64,000 nt of DNA from Ruegeria arenilitoris (GTDB lineage Bacteria; Pseudomonadota; Alphaproteobacteria; Rhodobacterales; Rhodobacteraceae). Position numbers and translations under genes: made by a program. Positions within the stretch are counted from its first letter, which is position 1, and each line of letters opens with the position of its first letter. Below, piece after piece: positions 35,898-44,566 of this stretch. The stretch lies in NCBI RefSeq assembly GCF_013035425.1, contig NZ_WQHX01000009.1, forward strand, positions 1 through 64,000, read 5' to 3'. The notes beneath the pieces were generated by a model. The model was not told the DNA's origin, did no database searches, and worked only from the letters and a program-made list of their open reading frames with translations.

Positions 35898-37409
35898 ATG
35901 CGCAACAAACAACTCCAGGTATCGATCTCTATCCCGGACATAGCGTCGCTTGGTGACGACGATATGCCCGCCATCGCTCCTTTTCGCGACGGCCGGTGGA
36001 GCAATCAAACCAAGGACCTGCTTGCCAAGTTTGGAGCGCATAAGCTCAATCTCAATCGGGGCTGGGCTTCCACTTGGACAGAGTGGAGCTGCCCTTGCTG
36101 CAAGAGACACAAACGCCAAATCGTCAGGTTGGCGCCCGGACGTGTTTTGCTCTGCCATCTAGAGCTTCACCATGACCACCTCGATGATTTAGTGAAGAAG
36201 TTGTTCAAAGAGATCCTCTCTCGTTGCGATGAACCGGAGTTCCGTGTTCAGATTAGTCGTGCAGAGAGGACGCTCAGACCACTTGTGGAGCGCTTTGAAT
36301 GCACCTTGATCTGCGCGGAATGTAACCTGGCGGACGGGCGTGTGAAGCGTGAGCTTCGGGATGAAATCGAGCCGCACTTCACATTCACACCATCGGAAAT
36401 CTCCGACTTCATCAGAGTCAGTGACAACCGCGTACATGAAGTAGATTTCGAACGCGCCCGGGCCATTTGGACCAAAGAGAAGCAAGGCTTAGCTGACCGG
36501 GTCGACTTCGCAAGAAGGATGGCTACGAGAATTGCAAAGGGGCGCCATAATCGCGAAGTCGCGCCGGGCAAAAAACTGCAAGGCCAGCCTCGGGCCAGAG
36601 ACATCTTGTTTCGGCTTTGCGAAGCAGAATTACCAGACATTCATAGTCTGAACCTTGGCGCTGCTATAGAGGCTCGATCAGTGGCCCGCGATGTTGTGGG
36701 CAGAACACACAAGCCAATAAAACGGGAAAATGTTAAGCCTCCAACTGACGCTGAATTTGCGATGCTTGATACGGAGCAGAGCGCAAAAAGCAAACATTGG
36801 CGTGACGCAGGAGATGCTTGGAAGTGCCCGTGCTGCAGGCGCAAAAAGAGAGAGATAAGCCGACGCTCTAATCGCGGAAAATGGACTGCAAGGATTCACC
36901 GCTTTGAAGGATTCGACATTGAGGATGACGCGCAGCAGCTTTGGCGGCGGCGACTTGACGGCGCGGGAGACATCGTCATTTCCAAACCGAAATTCGAGTT
37001 GATTTGCCAAGATTGCCGAGAAATCGTCGCCAAGCAAAGACAGCGACGAGCTGACCTAGATGCCAGAGCACTGACACTGGAAAATCTGCGAGAGTTGGCA
37101 AATCCGGCCACGATAAACGTTGCTCACGACGTGAACTTCGAGTGTGTCGAAGAAATGATCATCAAAAACTCATCGCTTCTAGATGCAATTGCCGAATTTG
37201 AAGACCATCAACGCCGGGCCGCAGATACTCGCATCAAACAGATTAGGCTGAAGAAAGCTGGTTGCACTGCTTCAGAGGCGCGCGACCTCATCGGCTACGA
37301 GATAGCGAAAGCGCGGGACTGGGAGCTAGAAGAGGGTGACGACCACGTGGATTGGCTGCTAGCAGAAGCAGTCCGCCTGGGGCCAAACTCAGGATGCGAG
37401 GTGGTCTAA
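35898..37409 (+). CDS. Protein with one HNH-like and one degenerate HNH-like zinc module
   Basis: 503-aa cytoplasmic protein I cannot assign to a named family. First module: CPCC (C65, C67, C68), HLELHHDH (H91, H92, H94) and LICAECN (C139, C142, N143), the layout of an HNH nuclease held by zinc. A second copy at residues 309-373 keeps the cysteines (KCPCC, LICQDC) but has HRFEGFD in place of the HH motif, so it is probably a non-catalytic zinc module. An all-helical C-terminal region follows. It starts 74 bases after ietS on the same strand and is coupled to the next gene (TAATG). Nuclease activity is inference; restriction-like or regulatory roles are both possible. Confidence 0.6.
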   Translation: MRNKQLQVSISIPDIASLGDDDMPAIAPFRDGRWSNQTKDLLAKFGAHKLNLNRGWASTWTEWSCPCCKRHKRQIVRLAPGRVLLCHLELHHDHLDDLVKKLFKEILSRCDEPEFRVQISRAERTLRPLVERFECTLICAECNLADGRVKRELRDEIEPHFTFTPSEISDFIRVSDNRVHEVDFERARAIWTKEKQGLADRVDFARRMATRIAKGRHNREVAPGKKLQGQPRARDILFRLCEAELPDIHSLNLGAAIEARSVARDVVGRTHKPIKRENVKPPTDAEFAMLDTEQSAKSKHWRDAGDAWKCPCCRRKKREISRRSNRGKWTARIHRFEGFDIEDDAQQLWRRRLDGAGDIVISKPKFELICQDCREIVAKQRQRRADLDARALTLENLRELANPATINVAHDVNFECVEEMIIKNSSLLDAIAEFEDHQRRAADTRIKQIRLKKAGCTASEARDLIGYEIAKARDWELEEGDDHVDWLLAEAVRLGPNSGCEVV

Positions 37410-37726
37410 TGTGCAAGCATAGGGACCATGCGGCACAAATTCTCCAACGGCATCGTTCGCTGGCCATCCTACGCTTCCTGAGCCGATCTCCAGAGTACCG
37501 GTGTAATGGAGATGTGCTATTGGACTGGCTCAGCCACCTGGCATTGACATGCTCGCGTGCAGAATTGCGGACGCTCGCATCGTTTCTCGAAGAAGGCGGG
37601 CTGCTTCGTTTGAAAGACTCTGCCGGATTTCAAGTTCTGACCCTGATGGAAAAGGGACTGGAAATTGCCGAGGGGCGGGACCTCTTTGAAAATTTCGTGC
37701 GACAGGGGCCTGAATGTCCGTATTAG
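37409..37726 (+). CDS. Winged-helix protein of the Mu-like phage type
   Basis: 105-aa protein with start ATG overlapping the previous stop (TAATG), so translated with it. HAAQILQRHRSLAILRFLSRSPEYRCNGDVLLDWL, read as successive segments, followed by SRAELRTLASFLEEGGLL and LMEKGLEIAEG, matches the small winged-helix protein found between the regulatory and head genes of Mu-like prophages (annotated there as VpaChn25_0724-like). No other phage genes are nearby, so it appears recruited as partner of the HNH-like protein. A DNA-binding or regulatory role is inferred from the fold. Confidence 0.6.
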   Translation: MCKHRDHAAQILQRHRSLAILRFLSRSPEYRCNGDVLLDWLSHLALTCSRAELRTLASFLEEGGLLRLKDSAGFQVLTLMEKGLEIAEGRDLFENFVRQGPECPY

Positions 37727-38018
37727 GACTGCTTGGCGGACCTGACTTTGCAAGGGTCTTTCTGCGCAACGCGGATGCGCGGGGGCGTCGCTTGGGATGA
37801 AATGCTGCCCGCGGTTTCCAATGGGCGCTTTGGTGACTGCTGCAATGCTGCGACGGGTTGTGGCGAATGTCAGCAAAGGGCCGAATGAGTGTGGTGAGGG
37901 CCTATAGCTGGTTGAACTGCCCACCAAGTTTGCCTTATCGGAACTGTGAAGCTCAGTCGGCAGAAATCGTCTTCGATAGACTGACCAACCAAAACTCATT
38001 TTCAGAAGAGATTCCTTT
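37727..38018. other. Non-coding gap
   Basis: About 290 bases without a supported gene. Moderately GC rich at the start, becoming neutral. No strong hairpin or repeat was recognised. The promoter of the gene at 38019 should lie near its right end. Confidence 0.35.
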
Positions 38019-38369
38019 ATGAAAACACGCAAAGTCGATCCCTCTAGCACGCAGACCAAATACGAGATTGAACAGTATTTGAGATCCGTCAACGAAGGCG
38101 ACCAGGTTGTAATCCGCAGCACTCAAGGTGGACTATTGGATTTGAAGGTCATTCAAGTCACTGGTACCAAGCCAAGTGCAGGGCGCCTTTATACCGAGCA
38201 TAGTGGCGGTTGGGGAGGAACTGCTTGGTATGCGAAGTCTGGAAAGAACTGCTATGCCGCCAAGGGCCAATCAACTCTCGTTATCCCAACGCGCGAAGTC
38301 CTTGAATACGCAAGTACAGTCAAATTTCCTGAGTTCTATGTAGTCGCGCCTGGATCCCACATGCTCTAG
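38019..38369 (+). CDS. Hypothetical protein
   Basis: 116-aa soluble protein, no signal peptide. A helical start (KYEIEQYLRSVNEGDQVVI) leads into a beta-rich part with an aromatic/Gly motif (TEHSGGWGGTAWYAKSGKNCY). No known domain was recognised. It stands alone between gaps on both sides, with AGAAGAG... as weak ribosome site. Confidence 0.55.
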   Translation: MKTRKVDPSSTQTKYEIEQYLRSVNEGDQVVIRSTQGGLLDLKVIQVTGTKPSAGRLYTEHSGGWGGTAWYAKSGKNCYAAKGQSTLVIPTREVLEYASTVKFPEFYVVAPGSHML

Positions 38370-38650
38370 CTATCGAACTGGAACTACGCAGAGGGTTTTG
38401 TTGACTAAATCGACGCCGAGCGGATCGACAACCGTGTCAATCTTGTGGCCAATTTCGAATTTGTTGGACGACCATTTAAGGTGCTTGACGATACGCTATA
38501 GAAGTCATACCCAGTGATTGGCCTTCACGCAGGCCGGTGTGCCCGCCATGCAAAGCTAAGCAGCGTTTCAGCTTTAAATTAGCGCCTCCGCGTCGACTGC
38601 GCGGTATGATTAGTAGCGGGCACCTAGTCAGATCCAAAAGGAGATGACAC
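38370..38650. other. Non-coding gap
   Basis: About 280 bases with no gene on either strand that I can support; no strong repeats. Ends in the strong ribosome site AAAAGGAGATG for the gene at 38651. Confidence 0.35.
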
Positions 38651-39772
38651 ATGTCAGATTATCACATGAGGAAGTTAAAAGTGTTGGGGAAGCGGTACGC
38701 GCGAGCGACCACTATGGCCCACAACGAAGCTCTGAACGCTATCGCAGTAGAGCTCGGTTTTGCTCACTGGAAAGCACTGACTGATGCTGCGAAGGCTAAA
38801 TGGCAGCCAACCGAAGACGATCTCAAGCAGGCTGAAGCGTTTGTATGCGATGCTGGTGCAAAGACAAACGGTGATGCTACCAACAATGATGCCCTATTCT
38901 CCTTCGAACCGGCATTCGAAGAGGGGCAGCTTTGCGGTCACTGGTACCAGATTGGAGACAGTCTTGGTGATGTTGTAGTTTCCGGCAAAGGTTGGGACTT
39001 ACGGATTCCGGAGGCTCCTCTGGAAGCGCCTATTGTTGAAATTGATGAGCGCTATTCAGAAACAAGCCCAGTAAATGATCCGAACTTTCTTGCCCAACTT
39101 CTTGAGATCGCTCAGGCGCGCAGCAAAAGAGTGCGCACTCAGATGGCGGTTGATTGGCCACGAAGATCAACAAAAGCTGATCTTGATGGCGTGGCGCGGC
39201 ATCCTTTGGGGGGTGGCGATGCCGCAACATGGTATTGCCACAGTTGCGATGCGCAGATCACCGGCGCACAAGCGGCCGAAAACTACTGGCATTGTCCCAA
39301 CTGTGGCACTCACCCATTGAATATCCATCCGGTACCATTCGATGATCAGTTTCCTGGGGAGCTAGTTCAGACTCCAGATGTGGCGCAAAGGCAGAAACCG
39401 GAAATAAGGATTGTGGAACCGAGGCTTACACTGCGTTTGGATGAGGAAACCGTTGCAACTCTGGTTCGCTGCGCATTGCTTGAGGACGCGATTACAGTCA
39501 ACGAACGGCTTGGCGCTATTCGCGCACAAATAAGTCTGATCGACGGACAGGTTGTTTGGATCACCTTTGACGAATTGCTTTGGCCCGAGGACAAGAAGCC
39601 GACTTCTGCGCGGGCGGTTGCCACGAAGCTCGGGCTCGAGGTCGAACAGGAGATTTCCTTATTCTCGGAACCATTCGCCTGGCCTGATTTAGGCGGAATG
39701 ACGGCAAATACCGCCGAGTATGTGGAAATGCTGTTGAACGCTTATGAGGAACATGGAGTGATAAAGCGCTGA
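38651..39772 (+). CDS. Protein with N-terminal helical domain and zinc ribbon
   Basis: 373-aa cytoplasmic protein. Residues 1-45 (KLKVLGKRYARATTMAHNEALNAIAVELGF) resemble the short helical domain that precedes glyoxalase-related and plasmid proteins (KRLA..LGFAHWKAL pattern). A zinc ribbon follows at about 196-219 (WYCHSCDAQ...HCPNCGTHP). The C-terminal part (about 255-373) starts with a DETVATLVRCALLEDAITV segment and looks like a small effector or adaptor domain. Strong ribosome site (AAGGAGATG). Function unknown. Confidence 0.6.
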   Translation: MSDYHMRKLKVLGKRYARATTMAHNEALNAIAVELGFAHWKALTDAAKAKWQPTEDDLKQAEAFVCDAGAKTNGDATNNDALFSFEPAFEEGQLCGHWYQIGDSLGDVVVSGKGWDLRIPEAPLEAPIVEIDERYSETSPVNDPNFLAQLLEIAQARSKRVRTQMAVDWPRRSTKADLDGVARHPLGGGDAATWYCHSCDAQITGAQAAENYWHCPNCGTHPLNIHPVPFDDQFPGELVQTPDVAQRQKPEIRIVEPRLTLRLDEETVATLVRCALLEDAITVNERLGAIRAQISLIDGQVVWITFDELLWPEDKKPTSARAVATKLGLEVEQEISLFSEPFAWPDLGGMTANTAEYVEMLLNAYEEHGVIKR

Positions 39773-39857
39773 ATCCGACGACCTGACGTCAGTTGGGTGA
39801 CTGGGTGTGAAATCCCGGTCACCTGATTTTGCAAAGTCATTGGACAGAGGAGCTTTA

Positions 39858-40127
39858 TTGATCGACAATCGCGCCATGGAGCTGACAGAAACCAAACCTA
39901 TCCACCTGATCCATGTGGACCCCGACGTCAACATGGCCCGGTTCTATGGGATTGAACTGCAACCGACGCTGTTTGGGGAAGTATGCGTCCTTCGGACCTG
40001 GGGACGTATTGGCACAAACGGGCAAGTCATGATGGAGACCTATGACGACGAAACCCAAGCCAAGGAAGCGCTCCAGAAACTCGATAGGTCGAAACGTCTT
40101 CGAGGATACGTTTCAGTGAGGGACTAG
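39858..40127 (+). CDS. Stand-alone WGR-domain protein
   Basis: 89-aa protein consisting of one WGR domain (RFYGIELQPTLFGEV, LRTWGRIGTNGQ, EAKEALQKL-like helix). WGR domains bind nucleic acid ends in PARPs and in many bacterial proteins. The TTG at 39858 has AGAGGAG five bases upstream; ATG 39876 gives a shorter product but has no ribosome site. Preceded on the same strand by the zinc-ribbon gene. Confidence 0.8.
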   Translation: MIDNRAMELTETKPIHLIHVDPDVNMARFYGIELQPTLFGEVCVLRTWGRIGTNGQVMMETYDDETQAKEALQKLDRSKRLRGYVSVRD

Positions 40128-40235
40128 TTCAGAGAAACTCACGCGATCAGGCGTTGTCCAGATGAACCCCCTTGGTATCCAATCCTCCGCACTATCAAAC
40201 ACAATATTACGCTGATCCTGCTCAACGCAGAGGGA

Positions 40236-40469
40236 TCAGGTGTCGCCTGCCATGTCATCCAGGTTATTAGATCGCTTACCGTCAGGATTGGTCCGCAGAT
40301 GTGGCTTCGCATTTCTGCGGTGTACAGAATGGGCGTTAGAGATATCGCCGCGATCTGCCATTTCCATGGCCTTTTTAACGGATGTAAAGTTCTTGTTACC
40401 TTCAAGCTTTACATGCGTGATGTCGCCCTCTGCGTCGGCGCGCGCATCAACTACTTTGCGTGGTGGCAT
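40236..40469 (-). CDS. DUF3892-like small protein
   Basis: 77-aa protein matching the DUF3892 pattern (ARADAEGDITHVKLEG, LRTNPDG, NNLDDMAGD). These occur on alphaproteobacterial plasmids and prophages; function unknown. The ATG at 40469 follows a strong ribosome site (AAGGAGCAGG). Convergent with the WGR gene. Confidence 0.75.
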   Translation of the reverse strand: MPPRKVVDARADAEGDITHVKLEGNKNFTSVKKAMEMADRGDISNAHSVHRRNAKPHLRTNPDGKRSNNLDDMAGDT

Positions 40470-41114
40470 AAACCTGCTCCTTATTTGTTCTTCATATGTT
40501 CCTGCCAAGTTTTGCGCGAAAATGCAATCGTTTGTCGTTCAGTTGGGTGATGGAATGTGACCTACTCTTTCTTATGGGACTGTCTTTCACCGGCATGATG
40601 ACTTTGTCTTCCGTAGCAAATCCCGAGCCTGTCGTCTCGTGACCGGGCTCTAGGTTTCAGCCGGCATGCCGGCTTCCACCCAGAACACCCCAGCATGATC
40701 TCCCTGAGCCAATAGCCCCTGAACCGTCTCTTGCGAGCCGGGGCAGGGGCTTTGGATCATGGTCGGTCCATACCGTGGTGATCTGCCCGTCCGGGTGTCG
40801 ATCCCTTTTGCGCTCTCGCAGGATCGAAAATCCTTTGGCTTTTTTGTTGGTCAGGCGGGATTTGGACAAGCCAAACGCCGCCCGACGTCAGGGGGAAGGC
40901 GCGGCCTCCCCCCTCGGACAAGACAAATAGACAAGACCGTGTCCTCGCGCGTTGCGCTGCGGGCCGCACCACTCTTGCCGATTTGTCCTGTCTCGCCCCT
41001 CTCCGCGTTCGCCACGGGGCAGGTTTTAGAGACGACGCCCTTTCAGGGCTCGGCTCAAAACCAGCACCAAAGGGGATCAGCCCCGGAGGTCGCACCACAA
41101 AAGGAGAGACGGTT
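40470..41114. other. Structured GC-rich non-coding region
   Basis: About 645 bases with no convincing gene but several inverted repeats: a perfect 16-bp palindrome AGCCGGCATGCCGGCT (40659-40674), a GC-rich hairpin GGGGGAAGGC/GGCCTCCCCC near 40890-40913, and an imperfect inverted repeat with arms GACAAGACAAATAG (from 40917) and ATTTGTCCTGTC (to 40992). The right end is the leader of the DUF3768 gene. It may encode a structured leader RNA or hold protein-binding sites. Confidence 0.45.
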
Positions 41115-41519
41115 TTGGACAGTGAAGCAACAAATGACATCGAAAATGACACCAGCCTTCAGGCGGTAGAGATCGCGGCTCAGAATGACCTGTTTCGGAA
41201 AGCCCTGATCGACCCAAATGCAACGATTGAAATGCAGTCGAAGGACATTCAGGGGCAGGTGTTTGTCACGCCCGGTGTGTCCAGCGAAGGGATGGAGTTC
41301 CAGACTGCGGCTTTGGCTGCGGTGGCATCGGACGACCAGTTTGACGAAGGCAATGACCCCTATGGCGATCACACATTCGGAACGGTGACAGTCAGCGACC
41401 AAAAGCTGTTCTGGAAGATTGACCTTTACGACACGGATTACACATACGGATCGGACCGCCCGTTTGATCCCGCAGTGACGCGCCGTGTCCTGACCATCAT
41501 GTGCCCCAGCGAATACTGA
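41115..41519 (+). CDS. DUF3768-like protein
   Basis: 134-aa protein with the DUF3768 core (AAQNDLFRKAL, NDPYGDHTFGTV, LFWKIDLYD, DPAVTRRVLTIM). Frequent on alphaproteobacterial plasmids; function unknown. The TTG at 41115 is chosen because AAGGAGAG lies six bases before it. First of several plus-strand plasmid genes leading to the large ParB-domain protein. Confidence 0.8.
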   Translation: MDSEATNDIENDTSLQAVEIAAQNDLFRKALIDPNATIEMQSKDIQGQVFVTPGVSSEGMEFQTAALAAVASDDQFDEGNDPYGDHTFGTVTVSDQKLFWKIDLYDTDYTYGSDRPFDPAVTRRVLTIMCPSEY

Positions 41520-41543
41520 TTTCCACCGCAGCTCGGAAAGGGG

Positions 41544-41666
41544 GTGATCACAATAAGTCAGGAAACCTTGCAGCAACGACGGCGCGAGGCCGTTGAGCTG
41601 GTCAAGAAGGGAGGTCTCTCCGCCAAGATCGGCCTCGCCTTCTTGAGACAACACGCAGCCGCCTAA
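41544..41666 (+). CDS. Possible 40-aa small protein
   Basis: GTG start preceded by GGAAAGGGG, 40 codons, strongly helical and basic (QQRRREAVELVKKGG), ending QHAAA. Lies in the short gap between the DUF3768 and ParB-domain genes. Codon use resembles the neighbours, but the case rests on position and ribosome site only. Confidence 0.35.
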   Translation: MITISQETLQQRRREAVELVKKGGLSAKIGLAFLRQHAAA

Positions 41667-41740
41667 GCGGCCCCGCTCTACCCCGGAAGGGGCAGGGCAC
41701 CCTTAACACAAAGCGAAACACTCAAACAAGGATTTGCCCT

Positions 41741-43606
41741 ATGAGCAAAGTCGAAACATTCACTGTACCGGAAACCATTGAAACCATCGCCCTGTCCGAT
41801 CTTTACCTGTCCGATCTGAACCCACGACAGGAGGCTGCCGAGGAAGGGATTGCCCTCTTGGCCGACAGTCTGGTCATGTGCGGACTGATCCAAAACCTCA
41901 GCGGTCTGCGCGATGCGGACGGCAAAGTCGCCATTGTTGCCGGTGGCCGTCGCCTGCGGGCTTTGAACATCGCCGTGACCGAACGCGTTGATCTGGCACA
42001 GGTTCCCGTGAAAGTCACCGACAATCCGTTTGTGGCCGAACAATGGGCCAATGCGGAAAACACCGCCCGCGAAGAACTGGACCCGGTGGACGAAGTCCGC
42101 GCCTATGGCAAGATGGCCGAGAAATCTCTTTCCGTTGCCAAAATCAGCAATGCTTTTGGTGTGACCGAAGCCCATGTGCGCCGTCGCCTCGCGCTGGCGG
42201 GGTTGCCTGCGGCCGTTTTGGATGCGCTCAAAGCTGGTGAGATCAGCACGGGGTTGGCCAAGGCCATGACCGTCAGCACCGAGAAAGAGAAAATTCTGGA
42301 GGTGCTGGAACAGGCCAAGGAGTGCCGGTGGTTCAGCGAACATGATGTGAAACAGGCCCTAACGTCGGAGGCTGTCAGCAGCACCAACCGAAAGGCCAAG
42401 TTTGTGGGGCAGGAGGCTTATGTTGAAGCGGGTGGCACGGTCACCGCTGATCTCTTTGCCGATGAAACCCTGTTCAATGAGGGCGAACTACTGGATCACC
42501 TGTTTGCTGAGAAACTGGCGGCAGAAGCAGCAAAGCTGTGCGAAGCAGAAGGCTGGGACTGGGTGGACACCCATGAAGACAGTTACATTCCCTATGGGTT
42601 TTCGGGCATCGAAGGCATGCACCGCTTGGAGATGGTGAGCCGGGACTTCACCGAAAAACAGGCCGAACGGTATGACGAGCTTGCCGAACTCTATGAGGCT
42701 GAGGCTCTGGACGAGGCTGGCGAAAAGGAGCTGGCCGCGCTTGAGGACTATGCCGCGCCGTACTATTCCGATGCGCAGCGCAAGCTGTCCGGTGTGTTTG
42801 TCTATGTCGGCAACACTGGCGAGATCAAAACGTCATCGGCCTATGTTGCGGCAGAACATGTGCAAGCCGCCATTGAGGCCGGTGTTCTGGCCCCGGTCAA
42901 AGAACCAGAGGCCGTAGAGACACCAAAACCGGCCTATTCGCAGAAGTTTATCGACGACATGGTGGCGATCCGGCTGGCAGCGGTTCAAACGGCTTTGCTG
43001 GACAAGCCTGACTATGTGTTGAACTTGTTTGCCTTCTTCGCAACTCCGGCCTCCGGTCTGACCAGCACCCTGTTTGGGTTTGGCTATGGTGGCGCTGAGC
43101 GAAACACGCCGGAGATTGACGACCAGTTCATTCTCGACCCGCGCCTTGGTGGGGAGCGGGATGAGGCGGCAGAGGCAGCGTATGACCAATTCCAGGAGAT
43201 GGCTGCAAAAAGCAGCGTGGAGGCGTTCAAAGCGTTTCGCGAGCTTGGCAAGAAGACCCGCAATGGAGAGATCACGAGTTTTCTGGCCCGGCGGTTCCTG
43301 ACCCAACGCCCGGAGTTCATGGCGGAGATCGAGGCTGAGATTGGTGCTGACATGCGCACGATCTGGACCCCGTCCGCTGAGAACTGCTTCAAACGCTTGA
43401 AAGGCTGGCAGCTGGATGATCTCTACAAAGACCTGCTGGACCTGCATGTCGACACCGACATGTTCAAGGCTTTCGCGAAATCCAAGAAAGGCGCGAAGAA
43501 TGAGGCGATGCACAAGCTGTTCAACGATGTGGAACATCAGGATGCACTGGGCGTGACCGAGGCACAGAAAGCCCGGATCGATGTGTGGGTGCCGGATTGC
43601 ATTTGA
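41741..43606 (+). CDS. Large ParB-domain plasmid protein
   Basis: 621-aa protein. N-terminal ParB/Srx-type nuclease/CTPase domain (about 18-110, with LNPRQ and VAGGRRLRAL), then a helix-turn-helix (SVAKISNAFGVTEAHVRRRLALAGL), and a long, mostly helical C-terminal region (about 210-620) unique to this plasmid family. Distinct from the true partition ParB at 28313, and without a ParA partner. Such proteins are common in transfer/maintenance regions of alphaproteobacterial plasmids and may act as regulators or in DNA processing. Good ribosome site (AAGGA). Confidence 0.8.
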   Translation: MSKVETFTVPETIETIALSDLYLSDLNPRQEAAEEGIALLADSLVMCGLIQNLSGLRDADGKVAIVAGGRRLRALNIAVTERVDLAQVPVKVTDNPFVAEQWANAENTAREELDPVDEVRAYGKMAEKSLSVAKISNAFGVTEAHVRRRLALAGLPAAVLDALKAGEISTGLAKAMTVSTEKEKILEVLEQAKECRWFSEHDVKQALTSEAVSSTNRKAKFVGQEAYVEAGGTVTADLFADETLFNEGELLDHLFAEKLAAEAAKLCEAEGWDWVDTHEDSYIPYGFSGIEGMHRLEMVSRDFTEKQAERYDELAELYEAEALDEAGEKELAALEDYAAPYYSDAQRKLSGVFVYVGNTGEIKTSSAYVAAEHVQAAIEAGVLAPVKEPEAVETPKPAYSQKFIDDMVAIRLAAVQTALLDKPDYVLNLFAFFATPASGLTSTLFGFGYGGAERNTPEIDDQFILDPRLGGERDEAAEAAYDQFQEMAAKSSVEAFKAFRELGKKTRNGEITSFLARRFLTQRPEFMAEIEAEIGADMRTIWTPSAENCFKRLKGWQLDDLYKDLLDLHVDTDMFKAFAKSKKGAKNEAMHKLFNDVEHQDALGVTEAQKARIDVWVPDCI

Positions 43607-43615
43607 ACCTAACGG

Positions 43616-43638
43616 GGCAGGGCGCGTTGCGCCCTGCC
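43616..43638 (+). terminator. GC-rich hairpin after the ParB-domain gene
   Basis: Perfect 10-bp stem GGCAGGGCGC / GCGCCCTGCC with a 3-base loop, ten bases after the stop codon. Only a weak T-run follows, but the stem is strong enough for a terminator or transcript end. Confidence 0.6.
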
Positions 43639-43783
43639 ATTCAATCTCTGGATGTGTCAGCCTCAATGATGAAAACTCAAAGTGGCATTGCGCAATCACC
43701 CCGTCGCGCATAGCTATCAGAGGTCGGCCACCCGGCTCATTTTTAAAATCAATCACCTGATCAGAACGGATTTGGAAAGCCCT

Positions 43784-44320
43784 ATGGACACCTCATCGAA
43801 CAAGCTCGAAAAAGCCGCTCGCCGCGTTTGGAAATCCGCGCAGATGTTTGTCGGGTTTCATACGGATCAGAAAGGCAAGCCGCGCGAACAGCCAAAGCTC
43901 TGGCCGCCAAAGAACGGAAGCGCGTCGATCCATAGCGACCCCAGTGCGCAAGAGGCAATTGTTGTCGTCAAAGCTGCTGATCCGGAGGCGGCACAGGACG
44001 TGCAGATTAAACTGCACCCAAACCGTATCGTTGTGCGCCGCGACGCGGATATGTGGTGGCAGGGTGTGGCCGTGGATGAGCATTCCGTGACAGTTCGAAT
44101 GGCCGACAACACGATTATTGAAATCCGCCATGACGGCTCGGTGAAACGTCGCTCGGCGGAAGATGAAACCCATGTGGAAGCCGATGGCAGCATCTTCAAA
44201 TTCACGGAATTTGCCGAGGCGCATATGACAGGGGACGGCGTGGAAATGACCTGCCGCACCGAGGACCGGATTGCCACGATCACAGCCGACGGTGTTGTCG
44301 ATCGCGCGCGCAAGCGTTAA
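43784..44320 (+). CDS. Hypothetical plasmid protein, beta-rich
   Basis: 178-aa protein. A basic helical start (SNKLEKAARRVWKSAQMF) precedes a run of alternating beta strands (VQIKLHPNRIVVRR, SVTVRMADNTIIEIRHDGSVKRR, GSIFKFTEFAEAHMT, RIATITADGVV) like a small OB- or bactofilin-like repeat, with repeats around DGS. No named family recognised. ATG 43784 has GGAAAG before it. Confidence 0.55.
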   Translation: MDTSSNKLEKAARRVWKSAQMFVGFHTDQKGKPREQPKLWPPKNGSASIHSDPSAQEAIVVVKAADPEAAQDVQIKLHPNRIVVRRDADMWWQGVAVDEHSVTVRMADNTIIEIRHDGSVKRRSAEDETHVEADGSIFKFTEFAEAHMTGDGVEMTCRTEDRIATITADGVVDRARKR

Positions 44321-44362
44321 CCTGCACTCAATACCTCCAGATTTTCCTTCGGTTAAACTTGT

Positions 44363-44380
44363 GGCCCGCTACAGCGGGCC
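44363..44380 (+). terminator. Rho-independent terminator
   Basis: Stem GGCCCGCT-AC-AGCGGGCC followed by TCTTTCTT, 42 bases after the stop codon at 44320. Confidence 0.75.
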
Positions 44381-44566
44381 TCTTTCTTGTGTGCGAGACT
44401 GTCGGCAGAGGCTTGCTGAGGTCGCCACGTTTTCTTCTAAAAGCCATTCCAAACCCATGTTGACTGTTGTCTTCAATCTGGACAATGTCGCACGTTCGCA
44501 TTGGCGCATCTATCTCGGCGCACATGTGTCGAAGCCGACTTACTTCCTCAAGGAAACACAAGCAAC

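Noticed and set aside
40657..40869. 70-codon minus-strand frame starting at a TTG
   Set aside because: The N-terminal part looks protein-like but there is no ribosome site, and its end runs through the perfect palindrome at 40659-40674.
40759..41169. 136-codon plus-strand frame in the structured gap
   Set aside because: Low-complexity Arg/Pro-rich translation, no ribosome site, and ends in a different frame inside the DUF3768 gene.
42833..43756. 307-codon minus-strand frame opposite the ParB-domain gene
   Set aside because: Antisense of a clear coding gene with biased codons; typical shadow frame in GC-rich DNA.
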